From assembly GCA_963703855.1 (NCBI GenBank), contig CAVPFW010000021.1, forward strand, positions 62,001 to 126,000: DNA of 64,000 nucleotides, written 5' to 3'. The translations under genes and the position numbers were made by a program. This DNA comes from AP-15 sp963703855. Its GTDB lineage: Bacteria; Pseudomonadota; Alphaproteobacteria; ATCC43930; CGMCC-115725. Below, in pieces: positions 16,453-24,591 of the stretch. How positions within the stretch are numbered: the stretch's first letter is position 1; each line of letters opens with the position of its first letter. A model generated the notes under the pieces. That model was not told where the DNA came from. It did not search any database and was given only the letters and a program-made list of their open reading frames with translations.

Positions 16453-18243
16453 TCAGGGCAGGCCGAACACCGTCAGCACGCCGCCGAGCTGGGTGTAGTT
16501 GGCCAAGGCCTTGTAGGCCCCGACCGCGCCGAGCCCGTCGGTGTCCTTGGTCAGACCGGCCGCCATGCCGATGCCGGCCCAGCCGCCGACCCCCGACAGC
16601 ACCGCGATGTACTGCTTGCCGCCGTGGGTGAAGGTGTTGACGTTGCCGATGATCCCCGACGGGGTCTTGAACCGGTAGAGCTCCTTGCCGGTCTGCATGT
16701 CGACCGCCTTCAGGTAACCCTCGAGCGTGCCGTAGAAGACGACGTTGCCGGCGGTCGCCAGCGCTCCCGACCACACCGAGAAGGGCTCGGGATCGGACCA
16801 CACGATCTTGCCGGTGCTCGGGTTCCAGGCAATGAAATTGCCGAGGTTGTTGTCGCCCTGCGGCGGGTACATCGACAACGTCGCCCCGACATAGGGCTGG
16901 CCGGCGGTGTACGACACTTTGAACGGCTCGTAATCCATGCAGACGTGGTTGGTCGGCACGTAGAACAACCCGGTCTTCGGCGAGAAGGCGGCCGGCTGCT
17001 GGTCTTTCGAGCCGAGAGCCGCCGGGCAGACGTTCTTGCTGTTGTGGTCCTCGCCGTTTTGTCCCGGCGCATATTGCGCGACTACTTGCGGCCGGCCGGT
17101 CTTCATGTCGACATTGGTGGCCCAGTTGACCTTGGGATCGTACTTCTCGGCGATCAGCAATGCCCCGGTCTCGCGATTGAGGGTATAGCCAAAGCCGTTG
17201 CGGTCGAAATGCACCAACGCCTTGGTCGGATGGCCTTTGACGTTGATGTCGGCGAGGATCATCTCGTTGACGCCGTCATAGTCCCACTGGTCGTGCGGCG
17301 TCATCTGATAGACCCATTTGGCGATGCCGGTATCGGGGTTGCGGGCAAAGATGGTCATCGACCATTTGTTGTCGCCGGGGCGCTGCACCGGGTTCCACGT
17401 GCTCGGGTTGCCCGATCCGTAATAGACCAAGTCGAGTTGCGGGTCATAGGAGATCCAGCCCCAGGTCCCGCCGCCGCCGATCTTCCATTGGTCGCCCTGC
17501 CAGGTCTTCAGCGAGGAATCCTTTCCGACCGGCTTGCCGAGCTGGGTCGTGTTGGCATCGAACAGGATCTCGTTGTCGGGCCCTTCGGAATAGGCCTTCC
17601 AAGCCAATGAACCGTCCTTGATGTTATAGGCGGTCATCCGCGCCTGGACCCCAAACTCGCCGCCGCTGATGCCGACGAGCACCTTGTCCTTCACGACCAA
17701 TGGGGCGCTGGTCCCGGTTTCGCCTTTCTTCGGGTCGCCGTTCTTGACGGTCCACGCGACTTGGCCGGTCTTGGCGTCGAGCGCCACCAGCGTCGTGTCG
17801 GCTTGGTTGAGGAAGAGCTTGCCGTCGGCATAGGCGACGCCGCGGTTGACCGTGTCGCAGCACATCACCGGAATCACCGTCGGATCCTGCTTCGGCTCGT
17901 ATTTCCACAGGATACGGGCGTTGTGGTTGAGATCGAGCGCGAACACGTCGTTAGGGAACGGCGTCACGACGTACATCACGTCGCCGATCACCAGCGGGCC
18001 GCTTTCATGACCCCGCAATACCCCGGTCGAAAAGGTCCACACTGGACGAAGGTTCTTGACGTTCCCCTTGTTGATTTGGTTGAGCTCGCTGTAACGCCAG
18101 TTCGCGTAATTGCCGGCCGGCATGACCCACTGGTTGGGGTCCTTCGAGAGCTTGCTCAGCTCGTCGTTGGCGCCGGCCGCGCCCGAGACGAGAGCGAGCA
18201 CGGAGCCGAGTATCCACGAACGGCATGCTTTCATCGCCTTCAT
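16453..18243 (-). CDS. xoxF: Lanthanide-dependent PQQ methanol dehydrogenase
   Basis: XoxF oxidises methanol (and often formaldehyde) in the periplasm using PQQ and a lanthanide. The 596-residue protein has a signal peptide (to about residue 25, AGAND) and an eight-bladed PQQ propeller. Numbering from the ATG at 18241-18243, the vicinal disulfide pair is Cys128-Cys129, a metal-ligand Asn is near 279 (GSGNPS), the catalytic base is Asp321, and Asp323 in WDYDGVNE is the extra Asp diagnostic of lanthanide enzymes. A second ATG three codons in has an equally good ribosome site. No mxaF or small MxaI subunit gene is present. Confidence 0.95.
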   Translation of the reverse strand: MKAMKACRSWILGSVLALVSGAAGANDELSKLSKDPNQWVMPAGNYANWRYSELNQINKGNVKNLRPVWTFSTGVLRGHESGPLVIGDVMYVVTPFPNDVFALDLNHNARILWKYEPKQDPTVIPVMCCDTVNRGVAYADGKLFLNQADTTLVALDAKTGQVAWTVKNGDPKKGETGTSAPLVVKDKVLVGISGGEFGVQARMTAYNIKDGSLAWKAYSEGPDNEILFDANTTQLGKPVGKDSSLKTWQGDQWKIGGGGTWGWISYDPQLDLVYYGSGNPSTWNPVQRPGDNKWSMTIFARNPDTGIAKWVYQMTPHDQWDYDGVNEMILADINVKGHPTKALVHFDRNGFGYTLNRETGALLIAEKYDPKVNWATNVDMKTGRPQVVAQYAPGQNGEDHNSKNVCPAALGSKDQQPAAFSPKTGLFYVPTNHVCMDYEPFKVSYTAGQPYVGATLSMYPPQGDNNLGNFIAWNPSTGKIVWSDPEPFSVWSGALATAGNVVFYGTLEGYLKAVDMQTGKELYRFKTPSGIIGNVNTFTHGGKQYIAVLSGVGGWAGIGMAAGLTKDTDGLGAVGAYKALANYTQLGGVLTVFGLP

Positions 18244-18443
18244 CTCCTCCCCTCCTATTGTTTGGACAGTGTCTTCGGTCACGCAATGCCGCCGCCCTTC
18301 GGGGTCGCCCGGCACCAAAGCCAGAGTGCAGCGGAGAACCGAGCCGCGGAGGTCCGCCCGGATTCTGGATCGCTTCAATGCTATTTCACTTCGCCATCTT
18401 GCACAAGCGCGCGCCCGCGCGGCAGACGCGCCCAAACCACGCC

Positions 18444-18644
18444 TCAGGCCGGTTGCTGCCGCGGCACATTGTGCTCGCATCGCCAGCCCGACAGCATCCA
18501 TTTGGGATGTTCCGACAACCATTCGATGGCGTATTGCTGACCGCGCACCAGGCAGGCCTGCGGCGACAGATCCGCCAGCGGCCGCTGCTCGGTGCACGAG
18601 GCGGGCATCGATTGAAGACAGAAAACGAGCACGAGAGCGGTCAA
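18444..18644 (-). CDS. Small exported Cys-containing protein upstream of xoxF
   Basis: This 66-residue protein has a hydrophobic N-terminus (TALVLVFCLQSMPASC), then LSPQACLVRGQQYAIEWLSEHPKWMLSGWRCE with conserved-looking Cys and Trp residues. The start is TTG at 18642-18644 because no in-frame ATG or GTG fits a signal peptide better. It resembles a small family I associate with alphaproteobacterial methanol/PQQ loci, but no domain name is known to me. The mature Cys pair may form a disulfide. The 200 bases between it and xoxF hold no other gene and presumably the xoxF promoter, although no clear -35/-10 pair was recognised. Confidence 0.55.
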   Translation of the reverse strand: MTALVLVFCLQSMPASCTEQRPLADLSPQACLVRGQQYAIEWLSEHPKWMLSGWRCEHNVPRQQPA

Positions 18645-18754
18645 CGGGAAGCCCTTTTCGAAGGCGCATTCGAGGATCGGATCGTGGGGGCGGGCGCCGG
18701 CGGCGCCCTACATAGATGGCGATGGCCGGATGATCTACGGCGGCGGAGAGGGGC

Positions 18755-19147
18755 ATGACGGGTTCGCGCTCGGCGGCATCGGCGCTCGGCCTCCCGCTGA
18801 TCGTCATGGCAGCCTCGGGCTTCACCTTGGCGCTGACCTTGGCGGCCGGCCCGGTCCGGGCTGGGGACAACGACTATCCGACCTCGACCCGCGCCGATTA
18901 TGTGATCGGCTGCATGGCGGCAAACGGCAACACGCGCGAGGCGCTGCTCAAATGCTCCTGCGCGATCGACACGATCGCCGGGCTGATGCCTTATCCCAAA
19001 TACGAGCAGGCCGAAACCGCGCTCAGCCTCCAGCTCGGCGGCGGGGTCGGCGGCCGGGTCGGCCTGTTCCGCGATCCGCCACAGATCAAGGCCGTGATCG
19101 AACAGTTGCGCAGGGCCCAAGCCGAGGCGAACCTGCAATGCAGGTGA
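18755..19147 (+). CDS. Exported Cys-rich protein of unknown function, quinoprotein-cluster associated
   Basis: This 130-residue protein has a long signal peptide (to about residue 36, GPVRAGDN), then DYVIGCMAANGNTREALLKCSCAIDTI containing three closely spaced cysteines, and a fourth near the C-terminus (NLQCR). The pattern suits a small disulfide-bonded helical periplasmic protein. It is the only rightward gene between xoxF and the pqq genes and converges on the SoxYZ-like gene, 19 bases away. The family is not recognised by name; similar short proteins are typical neighbours of PQQ dehydrogenase loci. Function unknown. Confidence 0.65.
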   Translation: MTGSRSAASALGLPLIVMAASGFTLALTLAAGPVRAGDNDYPTSTRADYVIGCMAANGNTREALLKCSCAIDTIAGLMPYPKYEQAETALSLQLGGGVGGRVGLFRDPPQIKAVIEQLRRAQAEANLQCR

Positions 19148-19166
19148 CGCGCCACCGCTGGCCGGC

Positions 19167-19988
19167 TCACATCTGCGGCGCGGCCGGAACCGGCCAGCTC
19201 CGAGTGAAATGCCGCTGATTGCTGTCAAGGATTTCCGCGGTTATCACACCGGGGCTGCCCGAATTCGAGGGACGGAAGGTGAAATTGAAGGCCGGGTCCT
19301 CGCTGATCGCAATGTCCGATTCGAGCCGAAACACCGATTGGCCATTATAGGCGACCTCGAGGATCTGGATGAAATCGGCCGGGATGTAGTTGCGGGTCAG
19401 CTGGTCCATCTGCAGACCGGAATTGTTCGGGTGGCTGATCAGGAGCTTCGCGCTGACTGGCATGTCGGGCTGCGAACGTTCGCCCAAGGTCAGCTTCATT
19501 TTCCCGAGCCGCTGCAGCGCCAGCGCCGGATCCTTGCTGGCCGGCGACGAACAGCCGCCCGCGGCCTTGATGAACTGTGCGGCCGCATAGAGCCGGCCGT
19601 CGGCGGTTTCAGCGACCGCATGTAGATAGGTGTAGTCGTCGATCCGGACCCGGGTCGCGAACTTTCGTGCGTCCGCGAGCGGCCCGAGCACGAAATGCGC
19701 CGCCAGCGGCGAGGGGTTGTCGTCGATCACGAGATAGAGCCCGCGGATTTCCGGCGCGAGCGCTTCGCTCACGCGGATCGCCACCGGCACGATCGCCGCA
19801 TCCTCGGCCCGCGCCGGCGCGTCGATCGCGACCCGGTCGCCGGCATCGGCAACCGCGCGGTCGCCGAAGATCGCATGGCGCAGATCGGCCCAGCGCGCGG
19901 CGCGCTCCGCCTCGGTCGGCTGGGCGCGGGCCGTTCCGCCGAGCGCCAGCAGCAGGATCAGAAACGCGGGACCGGCCCGACCGAACAT
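19167..19988 (-). CDS. Quinoprotein-associated SoxYZ-like fused carrier protein
   Basis: This 273-residue exported protein (signal peptide to about residue 22, ARAQ) fuses SoxY-like and SoxZ-like domains. The SoxY half ends in AAGGCSSPA, where Cys146 takes the place of the swinging-arm cysteine that carries sulfur intermediates in SoxY. The SoxZ-like half (about 165-270) carries LLISHPNNSG and the ending ITAEILDSNQRHFT. A good ribosome site, GAGGAGG, precedes the ATG at 19986-19988. The family is known from genomes as a quinoprotein relay partner with a metallohydrolase, the next gene upstream. What Cys146 carries here is unknown. Confidence 0.83.
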   Translation of the reverse strand: MFGRAGPAFLILLLALGGTARAQPTEAERAARWADLRHAIFGDRAVADAGDRVAIDAPARAEDAAIVPVAIRVSEALAPEIRGLYLVIDDNPSPLAAHFVLGPLADARKFATRVRIDDYTYLHAVAETADGRLYAAAQFIKAAGGCSSPASKDPALALQRLGKMKLTLGERSQPDMPVSAKLLISHPNNSGLQMDQLTRNYIPADFIQILEVAYNGQSVFRLESDIAISEDPAFNFTFRPSNSGSPGVITAEILDSNQRHFTRSWPVPAAPQM

Positions 19989-20030
19989 GGGTTCCTCCTC
20001 GGCTCTGCGCGACGGCTGGATCGGCCGCCG

Positions 20031-20984
20031 TCATTCCCACTCGAGCTCCTTGTAGCTCGCGGTCACGTTGCGCGCATGATAATCGTCGAACAGCAGCCAA
20101 TGACCGCGCTCGGACTGCCCGACATGCTGCGGCGCATCGGCGATGCCGATGCCGGCTTTGATCGCGGCGCGGGTGTCGCGCGCGAGGGTTTCGAGATAGC
20201 GCCGCTCCGGGACAGCCGCGGCCGGCCAGGCGACGACCACCGGGCCGTGTCCCGGAACCGCCCGATCCGCCGGGATCGCCGTCACCGCCGCGAGCTCCTC
20301 GAGCCAGCCGAGCAAGCTGCCGTCGACGACCGGGATGCGGCCGACAAACAGCAGATCGGCGAGCCAGAAGGTCCGCGTCTTGTCGTCGAAGATCGTCAGG
20401 TCGTTGTCGGTATGAGCCGGGCCGTGCGCCCACAAGACCAGCCGCCGTCCCCCGAGGTCGAGGTCGAGCCGGCTCGAAACCAGAAGGGTCGGCGGCACGA
20501 CCTCGCTGCCTTCGGCTTTGACGCCGAGGGCTTCGCGCAGCCGGCGCAGGTAATAATCGCCGCGCCGAGCCAGAGCGCCGGGGAGCCGCGCATGCCCGAC
20601 GAAAACGGGATGGTCGGAGCGAAAGGCGGCGGCGCCGAAAATATGGTCGGGATGCATATGGGTCATGATCACATAGCGGATCGGCAGCCCGGTGCGCGCC
20701 CGGATCGCGGCGCGGAGCTCCCTTCCTTCCTGATAGCTGCCGCCGGGATCGATGACCGCGACTGCCTCGCCGCCGAGGATGAAGCCGATGTTGGCGATCT
20801 CGTCGCCATTCGCGGGCGACGCGTCTTCCTGAACCCCGTTGTGAACGAACACCCCGGCCGCTATTTCGGTCATCGTCAGCGGCACGGTTTCGGCGCCGCT
20901 CGCGGCCGCGGCGACAGTCGCAGCACCAGTCAAAAACGCCGACAAGGCGATCATCCGAAGCAGATGCGCCACCAGTCGGGTCAA
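20031..20984 (-). CDS. Quinoprotein relay system zinc metallohydrolase
   Basis: This is a 317-residue MBL-fold protein with an N-terminal hydrophobic signal (MIALSAFLTGAATVAAAAS), the zinc motif HMHPDH (109-114), a further His in HGPAHTDND, and Asp in LADLLFV. It belongs to the SoxH-related metallohydrolases that accompany SoxYZ-like carriers in PQQ loci. In Sox-like logic it would hydrolyse a group from the carrier cysteine. The start is uncertain: a TTG at 20984 and an ATG at 20952-20954 both leave a signal peptide. It lies 42 bases upstream of the carrier gene in the same direction. Confidence 0.82.
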   Translation of the reverse strand: MTRLVAHLLRMIALSAFLTGAATVAAAASGAETVPLTMTEIAAGVFVHNGVQEDASPANGDEIANIGFILGGEAVAVIDPGGSYQEGRELRAAIRARTGLPIRYVIMTHMHPDHIFGAAAFRSDHPVFVGHARLPGALARRGDYYLRRLREALGVKAEGSEVVPPTLLVSSRLDLDLGGRRLVLWAHGPAHTDNDLTIFDDKTRTFWLADLLFVGRIPVVDGSLLGWLEELAAVTAIPADRAVPGHGPVVVAWPAAAVPERRYLETLARDTRAAIKAGIGIADAPQHVGQSERGHWLLFDDYHARNVTASYKELEWE

Positions 20985-21030
20985 TTCGCAGCCGAACTCG
21001 CAGGCACGATGCCCCCGTGCCGAGCGATCG

Positions 21031-21273
21031 TCAATGCGCCGCGCCCGGATTCGCCGGCTCGGCGCTCCGGCGCCGGCACAGCGTCTTTACATAGGCGGTC
21101 TTGCCGATGTCTGCGGCCATCGCCGAGCGGGCGACGACATCCTGCCAGCCCATGACGCAGGACAGCTCGTTTTCAACGCCGGTCGACAACACGTCGGCAG
21201 CGGTGGACTCGTCGCATGTCGCGGGAGCCACCGTATTGAGGCAGATCAGGATGATGGCTATGAAGGGGTTCAT
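21031..21273 (-). CDS. Small exported protein of unknown function in the pqq-relay cluster
   Basis: This 80-residue protein starts at the ATG at 21271-21273 with a signal peptide (FIAIILICLNTVAPATC). The mature part has Cys residues in ATCDES, ELSCVMGWQD and KTLCRRR. GWQDVVARSA and GKTAYVKTLC resemble segments of a short uncharacterised alphaproteobacterial family. It lies between pqqE and the metallohydrolase in the same direction, so it is probably co-transcribed. Function unknown. Confidence 0.6.
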   Translation of the reverse strand: MNPFIAIILICLNTVAPATCDESTAADVLSTGVENELSCVMGWQDVVARSAMAADIGKTAYVKTLCRRRSAEPANPGAAH

Positions 21274-21346
21274 CCGAGAAAGGGTTCATCCGGCAACTCG
21301 CCGACAATGGGCGAGCGACCCTGCCAATTCTCCCGAGCCGCGCTGA

Positions 21347-22477
21347 CTACGATATGGTTTCGGGCAACTGTCGCGTGGCGCGCGAATATTGACGGTAGAC
21401 GAAATCGGGCGGGGCAGCGGCGGCCTCGCTGCGGGCCTCTGCTAGCAGCGCATGATCGGGCGACAGGGCGCAGGCGGGGTCGGTGAGCGCGGCATCGCCG
21501 AGCAGCGCGAAGGCCTGGCAGCGGCAGCCGCCCCAGTCGATCTCGCGCCGTTCGCACGACCGGCAGGGCTCGGCCATCCAATCGGTGCCGCGAAACCGGG
21601 CAAAGGCCGGATCGCTTCGCCAGATCTCGCCGAGGCTCGACGAGGCGACATTCGGGAAACGCAATCCCGGCAGGGTCTCGGCCGCATGGCAGGGCAGGAC
21701 CTTGCCCGCCGGAGTCACGTTCAGAAAGCGCCGGCCCCAACCGCCCATGCAGGCTTTCGGGCGGCGCGCGTAATAGTCGGGCACCACATAGTCGATCGCC
21801 AGCACGCCTTTGAGCCGGGCGCGTGCGGTCTCGACGAGCGCCGTCGCGGTCTCGAGCTGCTCCCGGCTCGGCAACAGGGCGGCGCGGTTGCGCAGCGCCC
21901 AGCCGTAATACTGGACATGGGCGACTTCGAGCCGGTCGGCGCCCAGCGCCTGGGCGAGCTCGACCATGTCGCCGAGCCGGTCGAGATTTTGCCGGTGCAC
22001 GACGGCGTTGACCGTCAATGGCAGCCCTGCTTCGCGCACCAGGCGCGCGGCCTGGCGCTTGTGCGCCTGCGCCCCCGGCAGGCCGGCGACACGGTCGCCC
22101 GGCACCGGGTCGGCATCCTGAAGGCTGAGCTGGACGTGCTCGAGCCCGGCCTCGGCCAGCGCCGCCATCCGTGCGGCGTCGAGCCCGATCCCCGAGGTGA
22201 TCAGATTGCCGTAAAGGCCGGCCTCGGCGGCATGGCCGACCAGCGCCGCCAGATCGCGGCGGGCGAGCGGCTCGCCGCCGGAGAAATGCACCTGCAAGAC
22301 GCCCAACGCCGCCGCCTCGTCCAGCACCCGTTGCCAGGTTGCGGTGTCGAGCTCGGCCCCGCCGCGTTCCAGCGCCAACGGGTTCGAGCAGTAGGGGCAG
22401 CGCAGCGGGCAGCGATGGGTCAGCTCGGCGAGCAAGGCCAGCGGCGGCTCGACCGCGGGGGAGCCCGGCGAGGTCAT
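21347..22477 (-). CDS. pqqE: PqqA peptide cyclase (radical SAM)
   Basis: PqqE makes the Glu-Tyr carbon-carbon crosslink in PqqA, the first step of PQQ synthesis. The 376-residue protein has the radical SAM cluster motif with Cys23, Cys27 and Cys30 (CPLRCPYC) and the SAM-binding FSGGEPL. The SPASM auxiliary cluster cysteines are in ACMGGWGRRF, VLPCHAAE and the CRSCERREIDWGGCRCQAF segment. The ATG overlaps the pqqD stop (ATGA). Length is normal. Confidence 0.95.
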   Translation of the reverse strand: MTSPGSPAVEPPLALLAELTHRCPLRCPYCSNPLALERGGAELDTATWQRVLDEAAALGVLQVHFSGGEPLARRDLAALVGHAAEAGLYGNLITSGIGLDAARMAALAEAGLEHVQLSLQDADPVPGDRVAGLPGAQAHKRQAARLVREAGLPLTVNAVVHRQNLDRLGDMVELAQALGADRLEVAHVQYYGWALRNRAALLPSREQLETATALVETARARLKGVLAIDYVVPDYYARRPKACMGGWGRRFLNVTPAGKVLPCHAAETLPGLRFPNVASSSLGEIWRSDPAFARFRGTDWMAEPCRSCERREIDWGGCRCQAFALLGDAALTDPACALSPDHALLAEARSEAAAAPPDFVYRQYSRATRQLPETIS

Positions 22478-22758
22478 TCGCGCAGCACCTTCTTGTCGAC
22501 AAGATCTTGCAGCATCGCCAGCACGTCGCCGGCGATCACCTCGCGCGGCGCCTCGTACTGCACGCTCAGCGCGTCGATGATCGCGTTGCCGTCGCGCTCG
22601 CCGTCGACGAGGCGAAGGATCGCGACCGCCTGCTCGTCAGGCAGCAGCAGCCGTTCGGGCGCGAGCACGATCCAGACCTGCCGCACTTCGTCGAAGCGAA
22701 ACCGGGCATGCGGGGCGAAGCGCAGCACGGAGCCGCCGGCTGTCCTCCCGTCATTCAT
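22474..22758 (-). CDS. pqqD: PQQ biosynthesis peptide chaperone PqqD
   Basis: PqqD binds the PqqA precursor and presents it to PqqE. This 94-residue protein has the RiPP-recognition fold. Family signs are RFDEVRQVWIVLAPERLL, DEQAVAILRLVDGERD and the C-terminal amphipathic helix DVLAMLQDLVDKKVL. It overlaps both neighbours by four bases, so translation of pqqC, pqqD and pqqE is coupled. Confidence 0.93.
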   Translation of the reverse strand: MNDGRTAGGSVLRFAPHARFRFDEVRQVWIVLAPERLLLPDEQAVAILRLVDGERDGNAIIDALSVQYEAPREVIAGDVLAMLQDLVDKKVLRE

Positions 22759-23498
22759 CGCCGCGACTTTTCCGGCGCGAAGGCGCCGGGTGGGATCAGA
22801 CCTGGCTCGACATATGAAAAATAGAGGGCGTCGAGCTGTGCCCACAGCACGTCGCATTTGAAGCGCAGGGTGTCGAGCACCTGAGCCTGCTTCTCCGAGG
22901 TGTCGGCATGCTCCTTGACGTAGCCTAGGGCGAAGGCGACGTCGGTCGGCGCCTGGGTCAGGCGCGGGGTGAAATAGGCCAGGGTGTCGCGGCTGACGAA
23001 GTCGTAGTTTTGCAGCATCCCCGAGACCCGCTCGGCGATGATCTCGGTCGAGAACATCTCGGTCAGGCACGAGGCGACTGCTTCCAACAGCGAGCGGTCG
23101 CGCACGAAATTGACATAGGCGTCGACGGCAAACCGGGTGCCGGGGAGCAGGCCGGCGGTCGATATGACATAGTCGCGGTCGAGGCCGAGGCCATCGGTCA
23201 ATTTGAGCCAGCGCGCGATGCCGCCGGTATTCTCGTCCTCGCCGTCATGATCGAGGATGCGGCGGCGCCATTCGCGCCGCAGCGCCGGGCTCGGCAGCCG
23301 GGCGACGAGAAACGCGTCCTTGGCCGGGATGCGCGCCTGGTAGTAGTAGCGGTTCAATGCCCAAGCCTGGATCTGGCCGCGATCGAGCCTGCCATCGCGC
23401 ATCAGGTGATGAAACGGATGATTGTTGTGATAGCGCTCGGCGCCGATCTCGCGCAGCCGGGCCTCGAGCTGATCGGGGGTCAGCGGGGCGGTGGTCAC
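22755..23498 (-). CDS. pqqC: Pyrroloquinoline-quinone synthase
   Basis: PqqC is the cofactorless oxidase that carries out the final ring closure and eight-electron oxidation to PQQ. The 247-residue all-helical protein has the family segments YHNNHPFHHLM, WALNRYYYQARIPAKD, DHDGEDENTGGIARW and a C-terminal DVLWAQLDALYF. The His, Tyr, Lys and Arg residues lining the active site in PqqC lie in these blocks. The start is GTG, overlapping the pqqB stop (GTGA). Confidence 0.95.
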   Translation of the reverse strand: MTTAPLTPDQLEARLREIGAERYHNNHPFHHLMRDGRLDRGQIQAWALNRYYYQARIPAKDAFLVARLPSPALRREWRRRILDHDGEDENTGGIARWLKLTDGLGLDRDYVISTAGLLPGTRFAVDAYVNFVRDRSLLEAVASCLTEMFSTEIIAERVSGMLQNYDFVSRDTLAYFTPRLTQAPTDVAFALGYVKEHADTSEKQAQVLDTLRFKCDVLWAQLDALYFSYVEPGLIPPGAFAPEKSRR

Positions 23499-24403
23499 AG
23501 CCTCACCTCCATCCCGTCATGGGCGATCTCCCACCCTGCCGCCTCGGCCTCGCGCCGCTCGGGCGAATCCTCGAGCAGGACCGGGTTCGAGTTGTTGATG
23601 TGGATGAAAATCCGCCGCCCGACCCCGAGATCGCGGAAGGCGGCGATCGCACCCGCGGCGCCGGTCATGCTGATGTGCCCCATGCGCTGCCCAGTCTTCT
23701 CGCCGACGCCCATGCGGATCATCTCGTCGTCCTGCCATAAGGTGCCGTCGAAAAAAACCAGCGCGCTGCCGGCGAGGCGGCGGCGCAGGTTTTCGGTCAC
23801 CGTCGCGCAGCCGGGAATGAAAAAGAAGCTGCGCCGGGTTGCGCCATCGCTAATTTCGAGACCGACGGCATCGCCTTCGTCGCTGAGCCCCGGATCGACG
23901 CCCGCCTCTTCGAGGTAGAGCGGCACCTTTCCAGGAACGGCAAAGGCGGTGACGGCGAGACCAGCGTGCTCGATCGGCGCGTCCAGCGGCAATTCGACCC
24001 GACCGACGAATTCGGGCGCCAGGACGCCGAAGATCGGGTTCGCCGCGATGATTTCGAGGACCCGGCGGGGTGCGTAGACCGTGAAGCGGTGCCGCTCGCG
24101 CAGATGCAGCAGACCTGCCACCGCATCGACATCGCCGCCGGTCAGGACCACCCCGGCGATCGGCGACGAGCGCAGCCCGGCGCGGGGGTGCAGGGCCGGA
24201 GCCGCCTCGATCTGCAGACGCAGATCGGGGGACGCGTTGAGCACCAGCCAATCTCGCCCGTTCGCCGAAACCGCGAGCGACGCCTGGGTGCGCGGCCGCG
24301 CGCGGCCATCGCGCCGCCGAGCCTCGCGGCAGGCCGGCGCGTTCGAATTCCATTGCGGGAAACCGCCGCCGGCCGCAGAACCGAGGACGACCGCCTCAAG
24401 CAT
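23495..24403 (-). CDS. pqqB: PqqB, MBL-fold oxygenase of PQQ biosynthesis
   Basis: PqqB is an iron-dependent hydroxylase acting on the crosslinked Glu-Tyr dipeptide. The 302-residue protein opens with VVLGSAAGGGFPQWNSNAPA and GRARPRTQASLAVSANG as in all PqqB proteins. It has the metal region VLTGGDVDAVAGLLHLRE and a C-terminal GHISMTG plus HINNSNPVL. It begins 43 bases after the pqqA stop, past a GC hairpin. Length is typical. Confidence 0.94.
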   Translation of the reverse strand: MLEAVVLGSAAGGGFPQWNSNAPACREARRRDGRARPRTQASLAVSANGRDWLVLNASPDLRLQIEAAPALHPRAGLRSSPIAGVVLTGGDVDAVAGLLHLRERHRFTVYAPRRVLEIIAANPIFGVLAPEFVGRVELPLDAPIEHAGLAVTAFAVPGKVPLYLEEAGVDPGLSDEGDAVGLEISDGATRRSFFFIPGCATVTENLRRRLAGSALVFFDGTLWQDDEMIRMGVGEKTGQRMGHISMTGAAGAIAAFRDLGVGRRIFIHINNSNPVLLEDSPERREAEAAGWEIAHDGMEVRL

Positions 24404-24413
24404 CGGGCCGCCT

Positions 24414-24430
24414 CGCCGGCCGGGCCGGCG
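24414..24430 (-). terminator. GC hairpin between pqqA and pqqB
   Basis: CGCCGGCC and GGCCGGCG form a perfect inverted repeat around one base (about 7 pairs with a 3-base loop in RNA). It lies 16 bases after the pqqA stop. Such a block is suited to partial termination or processing, leaving more pqqA than pqqB-E message, as reported for other pqq operons. No T-run is present. Confidence 0.5.
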
Positions 24431-24446
24431 TCAGCGGGACAGAAAC

Positions 24447-24527
24447 TTAGTCGACCTCGGCGCAGGCGTACGCATTAATCTCCAGGCCCACGGCGATCTC
24501 GATGATGACCGGTGTTTTCCACTTCAT
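24447..24527 (-). CDS. pqqA: PQQ precursor peptide PqqA
   Basis: This 26-residue peptide begins MKWKTPVIIEI and contains EINAYACAEVD. The crosslinked residues are Glu16 and Tyr20, separated by three residues as required. A ribosome site GGGAGGA lies eight bases upstream of the ATG at 24525-24527. It is the first gene of the leftward pqqABCDE operon. The 64-base gap to the divergent TonB receptor must hold both promoters; no convincing -35/-10 pair was recognised. Confidence 0.95.
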   Translation of the reverse strand: MKWKTPVIIEIAVGLEINAYACAEVD

Positions 24528-24591
24528 GGCCGTTCCTCCCGATGCAGTGCACTTCGGATAAACCCTAAGGCCGCGGCGGAGCCCTGTCAAC

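Noticed and set aside
16453..18243. Calcium-type MxaF instead of XoxF
   Set aside because: The DYD motif with the second Asp and the xoxG-xoxJ neighbours mark the lanthanide type, and no mxaI gene follows.
19167..20984. A classical thiosulfate-oxidising Sox system
   Set aside because: SoxY and SoxZ are fused and there are no soxA, soxB, soxC, soxD or soxX genes; context is PQQ enzymes.
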